Shown here in pieces: positions 33,262 to 42,161 of a DNA stretch of 64,000 nucleotides. The notes under the pieces are model-generated. The model searched no databases. It was not told the origin of the DNA and was given only the letters and a program-made list of their open reading frames with translations. The DNA comes from an uncultured Agathobacter sp. GTDB taxonomy: Bacteria; Bacillota; Clostridia; Lachnospirales; Lachnospiraceae. The position numbers were made by a program, and so were the translations under genes. The stretch lies in the NCBI GenBank assembly GCA_910587655.1, contig CAJUND010000001.1, positions 124,001 through 188,000 on the forward strand. Direction: 5' to 3'. How positions within the stretch are numbered: position 1 is the stretch's first letter; each line of letters begins with the position of its first letter.

Positions 33262-35706
33262 TTAGCCCATAATAACTTCCACATTCACAGATGATTTTCC
33301 ATCAGGAAGAGGAATGGTGTTACCATCTACGGAAACACCGTCAACAGTCATGGAAGCAACTCCCTTTTCCACATGTTCCGGGTTTTTGACTGTGATATGG
33401 TATGCCACGCCGCGGAAATCACGTTTTGCTGTAAAGCCGTCCATGGAAGACGGGATGCACGGGTCCACCACAAGTCCGTCATAGTCCGGACGGATACCAA
33501 GAATAAACTGGGATACATCCAAAAACGTCCATGCAGCGGTACCGGTCAGCCAGCTGTTCTTGGCTTCGCCAAAGTTTTTTGCGTCTTTTCCGGCAATCAT
33601 CTGTGAATACACATAAGGTTCCGTGCGGTGGATTTCACTGATATCCTCAATATATGCAGGACATGTGCGGGTATATACCTGCCAAGCGCGGCTGCCGCGT
33701 CCGACAACGGTTTCCGCAATCGAAATCCACGGGTTGTTGTGGCAGAAAATACCTGCATTTTCCTTGTATCCCGGCGGATAGGAGGAAATTTCACCAAGCT
33801 CCACATGATATCTGCGGTATGGCGGCTGGAGCAGTACAATGCCGTACTGGGTATCCAGGTGCTTCTCCACGGATTCCATGGCTTTTAAGCAGTTTCCCTC
33901 TTTCAGTCCGATTTCCGCCATGACACAGAAGCCCTGCGGCTCAATGAAAATCTGTCCTTCCTCGCATTCCTTTGAACCGATTTTGTGTTTATTGTCGTCA
34001 TAGGCGCGTAAGAACCATTCGCCGTCCCATCCGGCGTCAAGAACTGTTTTTTCCATGTCTGCAATTGCTTTTTCTGCAAAAGCAGCTTCCTCATCAAGCC
34101 CCTTGTGGCGGCAGATTTGCACGTAGTCCTTTCCATAGCGGACAAACATTCCCGCAATAAATACAGACTCTGCATTCGGTCCTTCGGAAGGTCCGAATGT
34201 CTGGAAGGATTCTCCCGGCTCTGTGGAGAAGCAGTTTAAGTTCAGACAGTCGTTCCAGTCTGCACGGCCGATTAACGGCAGTTTATGCGGCCCGAGGTGG
34301 TCAATGGTGTAGTGGAAGGAACGTCTTAAGTGTTCCATAAAGTCCGTTGCCTTGGAGGCATCGCTGTCGTATGGCGTCATTTCGTCCAGAATGCTGTAAT
34401 CCCCGGTTTCCTTGATATATGCAGCGGTACCGGCAATCAGCCAGAGCGGATCGTCATTGAAACCGCTTCCGATATCGGAATTTCCTTTTTTGGTGAGCGG
34501 CTGGTACTGGTGGTATGCGCTTCCGTCTTCAAACTGTGTGGCTGCGATATCTAAAATACGTTCCCTTGCACGGTCCGGAATCAGATGCACGAAGCCGAGC
34601 AGGTCCTGGCAGGAATCCCGAAATCCCATGCCGCGCCCGATACCGGACTCAAAGTAGGATGCGGAACGGCTCATGTTAAAGGTTACCATACACTGGTACT
34701 GGTGCCAGATATTTACCATGCGGTCCAGCTTTTCCTCGGAAGAGGAAACGGTAAAGTGTGACAGCAGCTGATCCCAGTAGGCTTTTAATTCTGCAAGGGC
34801 GGCATCAGCCTTTTCTTTCGTGTCAAAATCCTTCATCAGACTTTCGGCTGGCGCGCGGTTGATATTGCCGTCCTTCGGGTCGCCGATCCATTTCTCTTCT
34901 GCCCGATTTTCTATATATGCAAGCATAAATACAAAAGTTTTTGACTCACCTGGTGCAAGCGAAACCTTTAAGTGGTGGGAACCAACCGGCGCCCAGCCGC
35001 TTGCAGCGGAATTTTTGGATTTTCCGGTAACAACAACTTCCGGCGCGGAATTTTCGCCATATGCGCCAAGGAAGGAATCACGGTCTGTATCAAAGCCTTC
35101 AACCTCTGCATTTACTGTATAGAGCGCATAGTGGTTGCGGCGTTCCCGGTACTCGGTCTTGTGGTAAATGGCAGAACCATGAATTTCCACTTCGCCGGTG
35201 GAGAAGTTACGCTGGAAATTTGTCATGTCATCCATGGCATTCCACAGGCAGAACTCTACATAGGAAAAAACGGAAAACTCTTTGGTGTCTGTACCGTTGT
35301 TGGTCAGGGTCAGCTCGTTAATTTCGCAGTTTCTGCCAACTGGAACGAAAGCGGTCAGTTCGGCGTGCAGGCTGTTTTTGCTGCTCTTAAATGTGGTGTA
35401 GCCCATGCCGTGGCGGCATTCATAGGAATCAAGGTCTCTCTTGGCCGGCATCCAGCCCGGATTCCAGATGCTGTCCCCTTCTTTGATGTAATAGTAGTGG
35501 CCGTTACTGTCATATGGGACATTGTTGTAACGGTATCTTGTCAGGCGCAGCAGCTTTGCGTCCTTGTAAAAGCTGTAGCCTCCGCAGGTGTTGGAAATCA
35601 GGGAAAAGAAGTTTTCAGATCCGAGATAGTTAATCCATGGAAGCGGTGTTTTCGGAGATGTAATGACATACTCCTTGTTTGCATCATCAAAATAGCCAAA
35701 TTTCAT
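33262..35706 (-). CDS. Cellobiose phosphorylase (GH94)
   Basis: 814 residues from ATG 35706 (TTGGAGGA upstream). Typical GH94 sequence: MKFGYFDDANKEYVITSPKT at the start, then the beta-sandwich domain and an alpha-barrel with the catalytic acid Asp in SGIGRGMGFRDSCQDLLGFV (about residue 370). C-terminal motif GLVVDPCIPSSMDGF. It splits cellobiose with phosphate into glucose 1-phosphate and glucose in the cytoplasm. Length fits the cellobiose branch (about 810). No cellobiose transporter is adjacent. A LacI-type operator lies in its promoter. Confidence 0.93.
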   Translation of the reverse strand: MKFGYFDDANKEYVITSPKTPLPWINYLGSENFFSLISNTCGGYSFYKDAKLLRLTRYRYNNVPYDSNGHYYYIKEGDSIWNPGWMPAKRDLDSYECRHGMGYTTFKSSKNSLHAELTAFVPVGRNCEINELTLTNNGTDTKEFSVFSYVEFCLWNAMDDMTNFQRNFSTGEVEIHGSAIYHKTEYRERRNHYALYTVNAEVEGFDTDRDSFLGAYGENSAPEVVVTGKSKNSAASGWAPVGSHHLKVSLAPGESKTFVFMLAYIENRAEEKWIGDPKDGNINRAPAESLMKDFDTKEKADAALAELKAYWDQLLSHFTVSSSEEKLDRMVNIWHQYQCMVTFNMSRSASYFESGIGRGMGFRDSCQDLLGFVHLIPDRARERILDIAATQFEDGSAYHQYQPLTKKGNSDIGSGFNDDPLWLIAGTAAYIKETGDYSILDEMTPYDSDASKATDFMEHLRRSFHYTIDHLGPHKLPLIGRADWNDCLNLNCFSTEPGESFQTFGPSEGPNAESVFIAGMFVRYGKDYVQICRHKGLDEEAAFAEKAIADMEKTVLDAGWDGEWFLRAYDDNKHKIGSKECEEGQIFIEPQGFCVMAEIGLKEGNCLKAMESVEKHLDTQYGIVLLQPPYRRYHVELGEISSYPPGYKENAGIFCHNNPWISIAETVVGRGSRAWQVYTRTCPAYIEDISEIHRTEPYVYSQMIAGKDAKNFGEAKNSWLTGTAAWTFLDVSQFILGIRPDYDGLVVDPCIPSSMDGFTAKRDFRGVAYHITVKNPEHVEKGVASMTVDGVSVDGNTIPLPDGKSSVNVEVIMG

Positions 35707-35785
35707 GTGTGCATCCTCCAATACATGATTTGCTGGTTTGGGATTTCTGATATATTTCAGGAAATCCTTCGTTCATGCGTTACAT

Positions 35786-35850
35786 TTACGAAAACGTTTA
35801 AGTAACTTTTTACTAAATAAAAGTATATACTCCTGTGGGCAGAAATGCAA
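35786..35850 (-). promoter_or_regulatory. Promoter and LacI-type operator of cellobiose phosphorylase
   Basis: On the - strand: TTGCAT (35850-35845), 17 nt, TATACT (35827-35822). Just downstream is a 20-bp imperfect palindrome (35786-35805) centred on AAACGTTT, 8 of 10 pairs matching. This fits a LacI/CcpA-type operator placed to block transcription. Confidence 0.68.
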
Positions 35851-35935
35851 TAGAAAAGTAAAAATTTTGGGGATAAAAACGCAAATACTAAGAGTACAAT
35901 GGTATTCAGGATGAATGGGATGCAGACAAATGCAC

Positions 35936-37243
35936 TTACTGGCTTTGCATACAGGGATAAAAAATGTGAACGCAGAACTTTTCATTTTCCTCAAAAATAT
36001 CAATTAATCCGTCCTGCGATTCAACAATCCGCCTTACACTGTTCAGTCCGATTCCATGGATGCCGCCTGGCTTGCTGCTTTTCAGGTCAGGATTTACGGA
36101 AAGGACAGAGGCGGTGATTCTGTTCTGCACCAGAATACTCAGGTGACCGTCCCGTTCTATCATTTCCACCGATATTGCGCGGAACTGCTCCGGAATGGCG
36201 GATTCTGCTTCTATGGCGTTGTCAACCAGGTTTGAAATCGCGACCATAAGATCCAGGTTCTGGTATTCCGGATGAATCTGCACACGCACATGGAACGGGA
36301 TATGGAGTTTTTTTGCCGTTTCGTATTTGTGCTTTAACAAGGAATTAACCAGCGGGTGCTTTGTGTAGGAAATATCCTCTGCCGAAATCCGCTGTCCCAG
36401 CATTCTTTCCAGATCCTCCAGCACCTCGGAGGATTTCCCCTTTTCCAGAAGTAATTTGTACTGTAACAGGTAGTTTTTCATGTCATGCCGGATTTCCAGT
36501 ATTTTTTCCATGCCCTCCTGCGTCCGCGCAAGCAGGGCTTTCTGTTCCCGGAGCTGCATGGACAGCATTTTGTTTTCAAAGTCGTTTTGTGTTTTTTTCT
36601 GCAGCTGCCCAAGCAGCCAGAGAACCAGCAGCGTGGCAGTCAGCATCAGCACGCTCAGCACAAGGCAGAAACGCAGCACGGTTTTTTCCCGTGTCAGATA
36701 GAATAAAACATAATAGGTCATAAAGCAGACTGTAAAATCACAGAGGAAAAAAATAAGTGAAATGGCAGCTTCCGTCCTGTGCAGGCGCTGGGAGGAACCA
36801 TGGATTTCCTTCAGTAAAAAAAGGATGAAAAATTCAATAAAAAAGCCGGTGCACAGAAGATATATCCTTGTACTGCCCATGCCGGATGTCAGCCTGGATA
36901 TGGGTGTTTTTGTAATTCCGGAAACGAAATAAAATAAAATATTTCCGAGCAGGATGTCAAAAATATTATAGACAATAATGGTCACTGCTTTTCTGACCGG
37001 ATTTCCCTCGAAGCAGATGAAGGATACAATAAAAATAACCAGCATACAGACAATTGACATGACTGCGTTGGATATGTGCTGGTACGGGGTGGCTGTCAGC
37101 GGAAGGTAAATAATTCCAAATGCAATAAGAATCCAGCCCCGGTAAAAAGCGGATTTTTTGAAAAAAATTCCCAGGACATACACGCTGTAAATATAATATG
37201 GCAGACACGCCAGAATTTCAGCAGCTTTATAAAACAGTGACAT
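35936..37243 (-). CDS. agrC: GHKL sensor histidine kinase (AgrC-like)
   Basis: 435 residues with six or seven membrane segments in the first 220 residues, typical of AgrC peptide sensors. The cytoplasmic part has IRHDMKNYLLQYKLLLEKG (phosphoacceptor His near 254), then NLVDNAIEAE (N box) and GGIHGIGLNSVRRIVE (G2 box). It should detect the AgrD-derived peptide. AAAGGAG lies before the ATG. It overlaps the regulator gene by 17 bp. The gene symbol is by role and context. Confidence 0.85.
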   Translation of the reverse strand: MSLFYKAAEILACLPYYIYSVYVLGIFFKKSAFYRGWILIAFGIIYLPLTATPYQHISNAVMSIVCMLVIFIVSFICFEGNPVRKAVTIIVYNIFDILLGNILFYFVSGITKTPISRLTSGMGSTRIYLLCTGFFIEFFILFLLKEIHGSSQRLHRTEAAISLIFFLCDFTVCFMTYYVLFYLTREKTVLRFCLVLSVLMLTATLLVLWLLGQLQKKTQNDFENKMLSMQLREQKALLARTQEGMEKILEIRHDMKNYLLQYKLLLEKGKSSEVLEDLERMLGQRISAEDISYTKHPLVNSLLKHKYETAKKLHIPFHVRVQIHPEYQNLDLMVAISNLVDNAIEAESAIPEQFRAISVEMIERDGHLSILVQNRITASVLSVNPDLKSSKPGGIHGIGLNSVRRIVESQDGLIDIFEENEKFCVHIFYPCMQSQ

Positions 37244-37949
37244 GGTAATGGCTCCTTTGGTAATTCAGGTACGCTTCACGGAAGAGGTTCCGGCAGGAAC
37301 GGCTGATGGTAATTTCGCAGCCGTTTCCCAGCGTAATTTTATGGTTACGGTATGAACTGACATACCTCAGGCTGACCAGAAAACTCTGGTTCACCTGTAT
37401 GATGGAATGGCCGGATAAAAAAGCAGCATAATCGGAAAGCTTTCCCCTTACAGTGCAGACCTGGCGGCAGGTGTGGAATTTCAGGTAATGTCCGGCGGTT
37501 TCCACATAATCAATTGTAATCATGGGAAGAAAAATATCCTCTGCGGAGGTGTGCAGTCTGATAACAGCATCCCTTTTCTGGCGGGCAGTAAAAAATGCCA
37601 TGACAGCTTCCCTGATTTCCGTATCCAGATATTCCTTCCGGATAAAACGGAACGGGGCATACCGGATGGACTCGTAAACGGCATCGTGCAGGCTGCTGAC
37701 AAAAACCACGGAAGCATCCGGATAAATTCCATGGATGGTTTCTGCCAATTCCATCCCGGTGTTTCCCGGCATTTTAATGTCAAGAAAGTAAAGGTCGGCA
37801 CGCTGGTCAATATTTTTCAGAAATTCACCGCTTCCGGTATAGCTTTCGATTTCCGTGTCCTCCCCCAGTTCTTTTGTATACTTCAAAACAAATTCATGGA
37901 TCTGGCGGCAGAAAATTTCTTCATCATCACATACGACAATCCGGTACAT
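37227..37949 (-). CDS. agrA: LytTR response regulator (AgrA-like)
   Basis: 240 residues. The receiver domain has VVCDDEEIFC, the phosphoacceptor Asp in DLYFLDIKMPGNTGMEL (about 59) and Lys near 104. A LytTR DNA-binding domain follows (IDYVETAGHYLKFHTCRQ, HSIIQVNQSFLVSLRYVSSYRNHKI). First gene of the - strand pair, divergent from agrB. GGGAGGACGCC precedes the ATG. Confidence 0.9.
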   Translation of the reverse strand: MYRIVVCDDEEIFCRQIHEFVLKYTKELGEDTEIESYTGSGEFLKNIDQRADLYFLDIKMPGNTGMELAETIHGIYPDASVVFVSSLHDAVYESIRYAPFRFIRKEYLDTEIREAVMAFFTARQKRDAVIRLHTSAEDIFLPMITIDYVETAGHYLKFHTCRQVCTVRGKLSDYAAFLSGHSIIQVNQSFLVSLRYVSSYRNHKITLGNGCEITISRSCRNLFREAYLNYQRSHYHVTVL

Positions 37950-38011
37950 GGCGTCCTCCCGTTTCCTGATAATAACCTATTATACAACATCCTTTTGACA
38001 AAAAAAGTGCA

Positions 38012-38075
38012 AAATCTGCCAAAAACAGGTTAAATCTGCCAAATGATTGATTTCCATAAAGGCGTGTTTTATATT
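38012..38075 (+). promoter_or_regulatory. Promoter with LytTR-type direct repeats upstream of agrB
   Basis: Two copies of AAATCTGCCAAA (38012-38023 and 38032-38043), 20 bp apart centre to centre, sit directly upstream of TTGATT (38047-38052), 17 nt, TATATT (38070-38075). Two same-face direct repeats just before the -35 is the arrangement AgrA-type activators use. Confidence 0.65.
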
Positions 38076-38103
38076 AATAAAAAATCTTAAGGGGGGGACG
38101 TCA

Positions 38104-38679
38104 TTGGTTCAAAATCTGATTCAGGTATCCGGAAAGAAGCATGATCCTGAAGTGGTTGCTTATGGAATGGAGGTAATATATTCCGGGCTGGCGGCATGTC
38201 TGTTTCTGCTGGTGGCTGGCTGGGCGTCACACCATCTGCCGGAAACACTGGTTTATATTGTCAGCCATTTCCTGTTTGTCCGTGTTATGGGAGGATACCA
38301 TGCACATACGCGGACAGGGTGTCTCCTGCTTACTGCTGCCACGTGTTTTCTCTGCATATGGATATCGGATATGGTATGGAACAGGGTTTCTGCCGGGACT
38401 GTTGCCGTGTCGTACATATTTTATTTCTTTTGTGTATTCCGGCTGGCTCCGGCAGAGCATCCAAATAAAAAACTGGGCAGGGAAACATGCAGAAAAAACC
38501 GTAAACGTTCCTTGGCTTATATGGCAGCGGCACTTCTTGTGATAATAATTTTCTGGACATTTGACCGGAGAATGGCATGTGTTTTCTGGGTTAATATGAC
38601 AGAAATTGTTATATCAATGATAACTGGGAAGGAGGTGTATGCTCATGCTGAAAGAAAAAGCAGCGGAACTGATAGTTAG
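38104..38679 (+). CDS. agrB: AgrB-type peptide-processing membrane endopeptidase
   Basis: 191 residues from TTG 38104 with a G-run at about 38092-38098. The catalytic pair is in RVMGGYHAHTRTGC (His near 62, Cys near 69). Four to six membrane segments follow, and the AgrB-like stretch APAEHPNKKLG is present. It cuts AgrD at its C-terminal side and closes the thiolactone ring. Its 3' end overlaps agrD by 35 bp. Confidence 0.88.
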   Translation: MVQNLIQVSGKKHDPEVVAYGMEVIYSGLAACLFLLVAGWASHHLPETLVYIVSHFLFVRVMGGYHAHTRTGCLLLTAATCFLCIWISDMVWNRVSAGTVAVSYIFYFFCVFRLAPAEHPNKKLGRETCRKNRKRSLAYMAAALLVIIIFWTFDRRMACVFWVNMTEIVISMITGKEVYAHAERKSSGTDS

Positions 38680-38806
38680 GGTTGCGGAAAAGGCGGCGGA
38701 AAATGCCGTTTGCAAGGCATCCCCGTGGGATAAGTTCCAGCCGGAGGAATCTGCCAGGGTAAGGGAATGGGCAGAGGAAAACAAGAGAACCAGGAAAACT
38801 GTGTGA
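38645..38806 (+). CDS. agrD: AgrD-like cyclic-lactone autoinducer precursor
   Basis: 53 residues. An N-terminal amphipathic helix (MLKEKAAELIVRVAEKAAEN) is followed by a single Cys at 23 (AVCKASPWDKFQPEES) and a charged C-terminal tail. AAGGAGGT at 38629-38636 serves ATG 38645; the ATG at 38639 is too close. The Cys, the Gln-Pro-Glu and the position after agrB identify it. Odd features: Lys and Ser follow the Cys where hydrophobic residues are usual, and eight residues separate Cys from QPE instead of about five, so the ring size is uncertain. Confidence 0.78.
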   Translation: MLKEKAAELIVRVAEKAAENAVCKASPWDKFQPEESARVREWAEENKRTRKTV

Positions 38807-38907
38807 TATCACATGTGCCGGTTAATAGTCAGTCTGTTTGTCATACCTTTTAGATGTATAATTCGGCAAATCCAGACGGACATGGATTCACGAAAGGAGA
38901 ATTGATT

Positions 38908-39342
38908 ATGATAAAGAAAACAAGGAAACACATTTCCCATCTGGCTCTCGCAGTCGCCATGCTGCTGGCATTCGGCATTCCGGTAAGCGTTGCAGCTGCA
39001 GAGGCGGAGGAGACTGCTGTTGCGAGGGATGCATCAAGGTATATTTCATTTGATCTGACGCTGTACCGTGGGGTATGGGCATATTCCAGCTCAGCGGAAA
39101 ATAAATCAAATAAAGCCTATGTTAATGTGAATCATTCCTCATGTTCGCCTGTGAGTATAGGTATTTTTGATGCATCACATAGTCAGATTAATGTAAAAAA
39201 TAGCTGCAGTGTTTCCGGCGGATATACTTTTAACACGGCACACCAGTATCCTGGGCAGAATATCTGTGTTGGTTTCTACACAGACAAAATCACTGGAAAG
39301 GAATCCATTGATGGAAGTTTCTATTATAATGGATTGAATTAA
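38908..39342 (+). CDS. Secreted small protein, possible DUF2712-like
   Basis: 144 residues from ATG 38908 (AAAGGAG at 38893-38899). A Sec signal peptide (about 1-32, cleavage after VAAA) precedes a beta-rich, Ser/Asn/Tyr-rich mature part of about 110 residues with three cysteines (SSCSPV, NSCSVS, NICVGF) and the end DGSFYYNGLN. The layout (signal peptide, beta-rich core, ABC transporter next door) resembles DUF2712 proteins and, distantly, lactococcin-972-type bacteriocins. Family assignment is tentative. It lies 101 bp after agrD and may be an agr-controlled product. Confidence 0.65.
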   Translation: MIKKTRKHISHLALAVAMLLAFGIPVSVAAAEAEETAVARDASRYISFDLTLYRGVWAYSSSAENKSNKAYVNVNHSSCSPVSIGIFDASHSQINVKNSCSVSGGYTFNTAHQYPGQNICVGFYTDKITGKESIDGSFYYNGLN

Positions 39343-39354
39343 AGGGAAAAGTCC

Positions 39355-39390
39355 GGCAGCCGCACGCCATACCCGGGCTTTGCGGCTGCC
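39355..39390 (+). promoter_or_regulatory. Strong hairpin between the secreted protein and ABC genes
   Basis: GGCAGCCGCA (39355-39364) pairs with TGCGGCTGCC (39381-39390), with no T-run after it. It probably stabilises the upstream mRNA or partly terminates, giving more secreted protein than transporter. Confidence 0.6.
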
Positions 39391-39434
39391 CGGTATCTAA
39401 AGGCGGATAAAGTGAATTTAAGGGGGCGGAATTA

Positions 39435-40373
39435 ATGAATAATTCCATATGTAGAAACCTGTATCTGGATATAAGGCGGGGGTTGCAAGACAAAAGGTTC
39501 TGGGCAGTGCTCGGTATTTTTTCCTTTTTATTTTTTTTCTGCATTGTGCTGGACTGGGTTCGCCCGCTGACCCAGTATTATAATGGCGGACTGCAAAGCT
39601 ATAAGTATTATCCGGTGCCAGGACATGTGGCGCGGTATGAAGTGGAGGTTTTAAACGGGCTGGTACTGTTTGTTGATTTTTTCCCTTTTGTCGGGGCAGC
39701 TGCTTTTGCATGGGTAATTATGGATGACAGACGGCAGGGTTACTGTATGCAGCAGATACAGAGAATGGGGTTTGCAGCTTATTACAGGGGAAAGCTTGCA
39801 GCCAGCGGAATACTGGGCGGAATCCTTGGTGCGCTTTGTATGGTATCACTCTGCCTGCTTTCATTGGTACTCATAGATTACCTGCCCTTTTTCCGGGAAG
39901 CCGTGGATTATAATGCGGAAACCTTCAGACAGATTTTCCAGTCTGGACAGCACAGTAACTATGGTATTGGCTGGAGCGGCTGCCGGGACTATGTTTTTCT
40001 GGATGGGCACCCGTGGGTGTGGAATTTTCTGGCAGGCGGAATTAAGTATTTTGTAATGGGGGCATCTTATGGACTCCTTGCAGGTATCATCGCCTTTGGT
40101 TCGGATAACCGGGTGCTGGTGTATGCAGGTCCGGTTCTGGCACTGTTTCTGTGGGACGGGCTTGTGTATATGTTTGACCGGTTTACGGAACCTTTTTCGC
40201 GGGCGGCAACTGTAATTGATAAATTTTACCTGCGCGGACGCATGACGGAATTTGGAAATCTGTACCATTACTGCCTTCTGTTTTTTTTCTTTCTGGTTCT
40301 GGTTTTTCTGTCAGGCATACTCCGGGACAGGACGGAATGCAGGTATATGGAAGGGGGAATGAAAAATGGTTAG
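39435..40373 (+). CDS. ABC transporter membrane subunit A (agr locus)
   Basis: 312 residues with about six membrane segments (first at 24-42) and an exported loop after the first. It resembles ABC-2-like subunits next to peptide or bacteriocin genes (MDDRRQGYCMQQIQRMGFAAYYRGKLAAS is the cytoplasmic loop). Overlaps the next gene by 8 bp. Together with 40366-41923 it could export the secreted protein or give self-protection. Confidence 0.75.
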   Translation: MNNSICRNLYLDIRRGLQDKRFWAVLGIFSFLFFFCIVLDWVRPLTQYYNGGLQSYKYYPVPGHVARYEVEVLNGLVLFVDFFPFVGAAAFAWVIMDDRRQGYCMQQIQRMGFAAYYRGKLAASGILGGILGALCMVSLCLLSLVLIDYLPFFREAVDYNAETFRQIFQSGQHSNYGIGWSGCRDYVFLDGHPWVWNFLAGGIKYFVMGASYGLLAGIIAFGSDNRVLVYAGPVLALFLWDGLVYMFDRFTEPFSRAATVIDKFYLRGRMTEFGNLYHYCLLFFFFLVLVFLSGILRDRTECRYMEGGMKNG

Positions 40374-41280
40374 GGACCAGGTGACCATGGTATTGCGGAA
40401 ACCGTCGGTAAGGATTAAGTTCTTACTGGTAACGCTTCTGTTTATTCCCTGGCTGATGGAGCAGGTGGACATACTGGTGCCGTTTGCGGACAGCTACGGC
40501 AGGAAGGGTGAGGTTACGGTTTTTGTCATGCTGCTGCATGTTTTTAACTACCTTTACTTTTACGTGGAGGTCCTTCTGGTTGGTTTTATCCTGCTGATAC
40601 CGGATATTGTCAGGAACGAATATACGGAAAAACAGTCTGTGCTGGCAGGCGGTTCAAGGAAACGGGCGGCGTTTGCCGCGCTGGCAAGGATCGTGTTTTT
40701 TTCGTTTCTGTATGTGGTGTGGTTTGTGTTTCTGACTGTTGTCATATCAGGAGTTCGGATCCATAATTTTTCACTGGAATGGCCGCATTTTGTGGATATT
40801 GTAATAAAGCAGGTTTCTCCGGGCGACCGGTTTAATATGTCACTGTTTATGCTGCCAAAGGGATGTACGGATTATTCGGTACCCGTAGCGCTTGCACTGG
40901 TGCTGCTGCGGAGCACACTGGGATTTATTTTTCTCGGGCTGCTGGCCAGCCTTGTAACAATGTTTACAAAAAAAGTAAAATATGGAGTGGGGATTACGGT
41001 TATTCTTCTTGCCGTGACACTGTTTCTTTATTACCATTTTTTTGGTGCATATCTTGAATATTACGATGGCTCACGTCCGATTACGGATGTTCTCGTAAAG
41101 GTTGACCTTATAAAGGCAACGCTGGTTCCGTTTTTTTCATTCCGGAGTATCGGGGATGATTTCACGTACTGGATAAGGTACGGCATTCTTGCCGGACTGG
41201 GATTAAGCGTCCTTACAGGCGCGGGGATATGGGTTTATTACCAGAAAGGGGATTTGGGAGATGCAGATCAGGATGAATAA
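40366..41280 (+). CDS. ABC transporter membrane subunit B (agr locus)
   Basis: 304 residues and six predicted membrane segments. The cytoplasmic loop VRNEYTEKQSVLAGGSRKRAAFAALARI is analogous to that of the preceding subunit. Overlaps both neighbours, so the three genes form one transcription and translation unit. Substrate unknown. Confidence 0.75.
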   Translation: MVRDQVTMVLRKPSVRIKFLLVTLLFIPWLMEQVDILVPFADSYGRKGEVTVFVMLLHVFNYLYFYVEVLLVGFILLIPDIVRNEYTEKQSVLAGGSRKRAAFAALARIVFFSFLYVVWFVFLTVVISGVRIHNFSLEWPHFVDIVIKQVSPGDRFNMSLFMLPKGCTDYSVPVALALVLLRSTLGFIFLGLLASLVTMFTKKVKYGVGITVILLAVTLFLYYHFFGAYLEYYDGSRPITDVLVKVDLIKATLVPFFSFRSIGDDFTYWIRYGILAGLGLSVLTGAGIWVYYQKGDLGDADQDE

Positions 41281-41923
41281 TGTATGTAAAACTGTCAATG
41301 GAATTTCACTTATATCAGATGTCAGTCTGGAACTGGAATCAGGGAATATCTATGGATTTGTGGGTGACAATGGGGCAGGAAAGACGGTACTTTTTAAGAT
41401 GCTGCTCGGACTTATGAAAAAAACATCAGGTACAGTTACTGTGGATGGGACAGAACTTAAGGATTTACTGCAGGATGTCGGATTTATTATTGAAAGACCA
41501 GAGTATATTCCGTACTACAGTGCGTACAAAAATCTTTCTGTCCTTGCAGGAATCCGTAAAAAGGCGGACGGGGAAAGGATACGGGAAGTGCTTTCCATGT
41601 TCGGTCTGGATGCGGGCAGCAAAAAGCCGGTGGGGAAATACTCCCTTGGAATGAAGCAGAAGCTTGCCCTTGCCATGGCTTTTATGGAAGACCCGGCAGT
41701 GCTGGTTCTGGATGAGCCGCTGAGCGCACTGGATGAAAGCTCGGTAAGCAGCGCAAGGGAACTGATTTTAAAAGAAAAAGAGCGTGGGAAACTGGTTCTT
41801 GTTGCTTCCCATTACAAAGAGGATATCCAGTCCCTGTGTGATATGGTATATAAAATGAAAGATGGTAGAATTCTTTCGGATGAGGTCGGCTATGGAGACG
41901 TCGGAGATAATACATCCCTATAA
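41261..41923 (+). CDS. ABC transporter ATPase (agr locus)
   Basis: 220 residues, a short ATPase typical of lantibiotic-immunity or DUF2712-type transporters. Walker A GDNGAGKTVLF, Q-loop region IIERPEYIPYYSAYKN, signature YSLGMKQKLALA, Walker B VLVLDEPLSALDE and H-loop ASHYKED. Starts 20 bp inside the previous gene. Confidence 0.9.
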   Translation: MQIRMNNVCKTVNGISLISDVSLELESGNIYGFVGDNGAGKTVLFKMLLGLMKKTSGTVTVDGTELKDLLQDVGFIIERPEYIPYYSAYKNLSVLAGIRKKADGERIREVLSMFGLDAGSKKPVGKYSLGMKQKLALAMAFMEDPAVLVLDEPLSALDESSVSSARELILKEKERGKLVLVASHYKEDIQSLCDMVYKMKDGRILSDEVGYGDVGDNTSL

Positions 41924-41981
41924 TTTATATGAAAGACTTTTTCCGGGCAGGGTTTTTGTCTAATTATTTCCGATATTTTTT

Positions 41982-42098
41982 ATGAAACAGACAAAGACCA
42001 GCAGGTTAAAGGATAATATGGAGGAAAACAGTGCCGCTGTGGAAACAAGGAAGATGAAAAAAGCAGGGATGGGTGCCCCCGTGAACTCACCACGATAA
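41982..42098 (+). CDS. Doubtful 38-residue ORF
   Basis: Encodes a basic peptide ending KKAGMGAPVNSPR. No ribosome site is visible, so expression is doubtful. The opposite strand is also open over 61 codons and hydrophobic, so the region may be remnant sequence. Listed to account for the gap at 41924-42161. Confidence 0.2.
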   Translation: MKQTKTSRLKDNMEENSAAVETRKMKKAGMGAPVNSPR

Positions 42099-42161
42099 AA
42101 ACGGCAGTCCAAAGAAAACCAGGTTAATAATAAACTAATATTCAACTTAAGGAGGATAAAG

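Noticed and set aside
38908..39342. Lactococcin 972 bacteriocin
   Set aside because: The ending GSFYYN is similar and an ABC transporter follows, but the mature protein is much longer, has three cysteines and otherwise does not match; kept as an unassigned secreted protein.
41960..42145. Hydrophobic 61-codon frame on the - strand as a small membrane protein
   Set aside because: No ribosome site and no neighbour on that strand in operon position; considered chance or decayed sequence.
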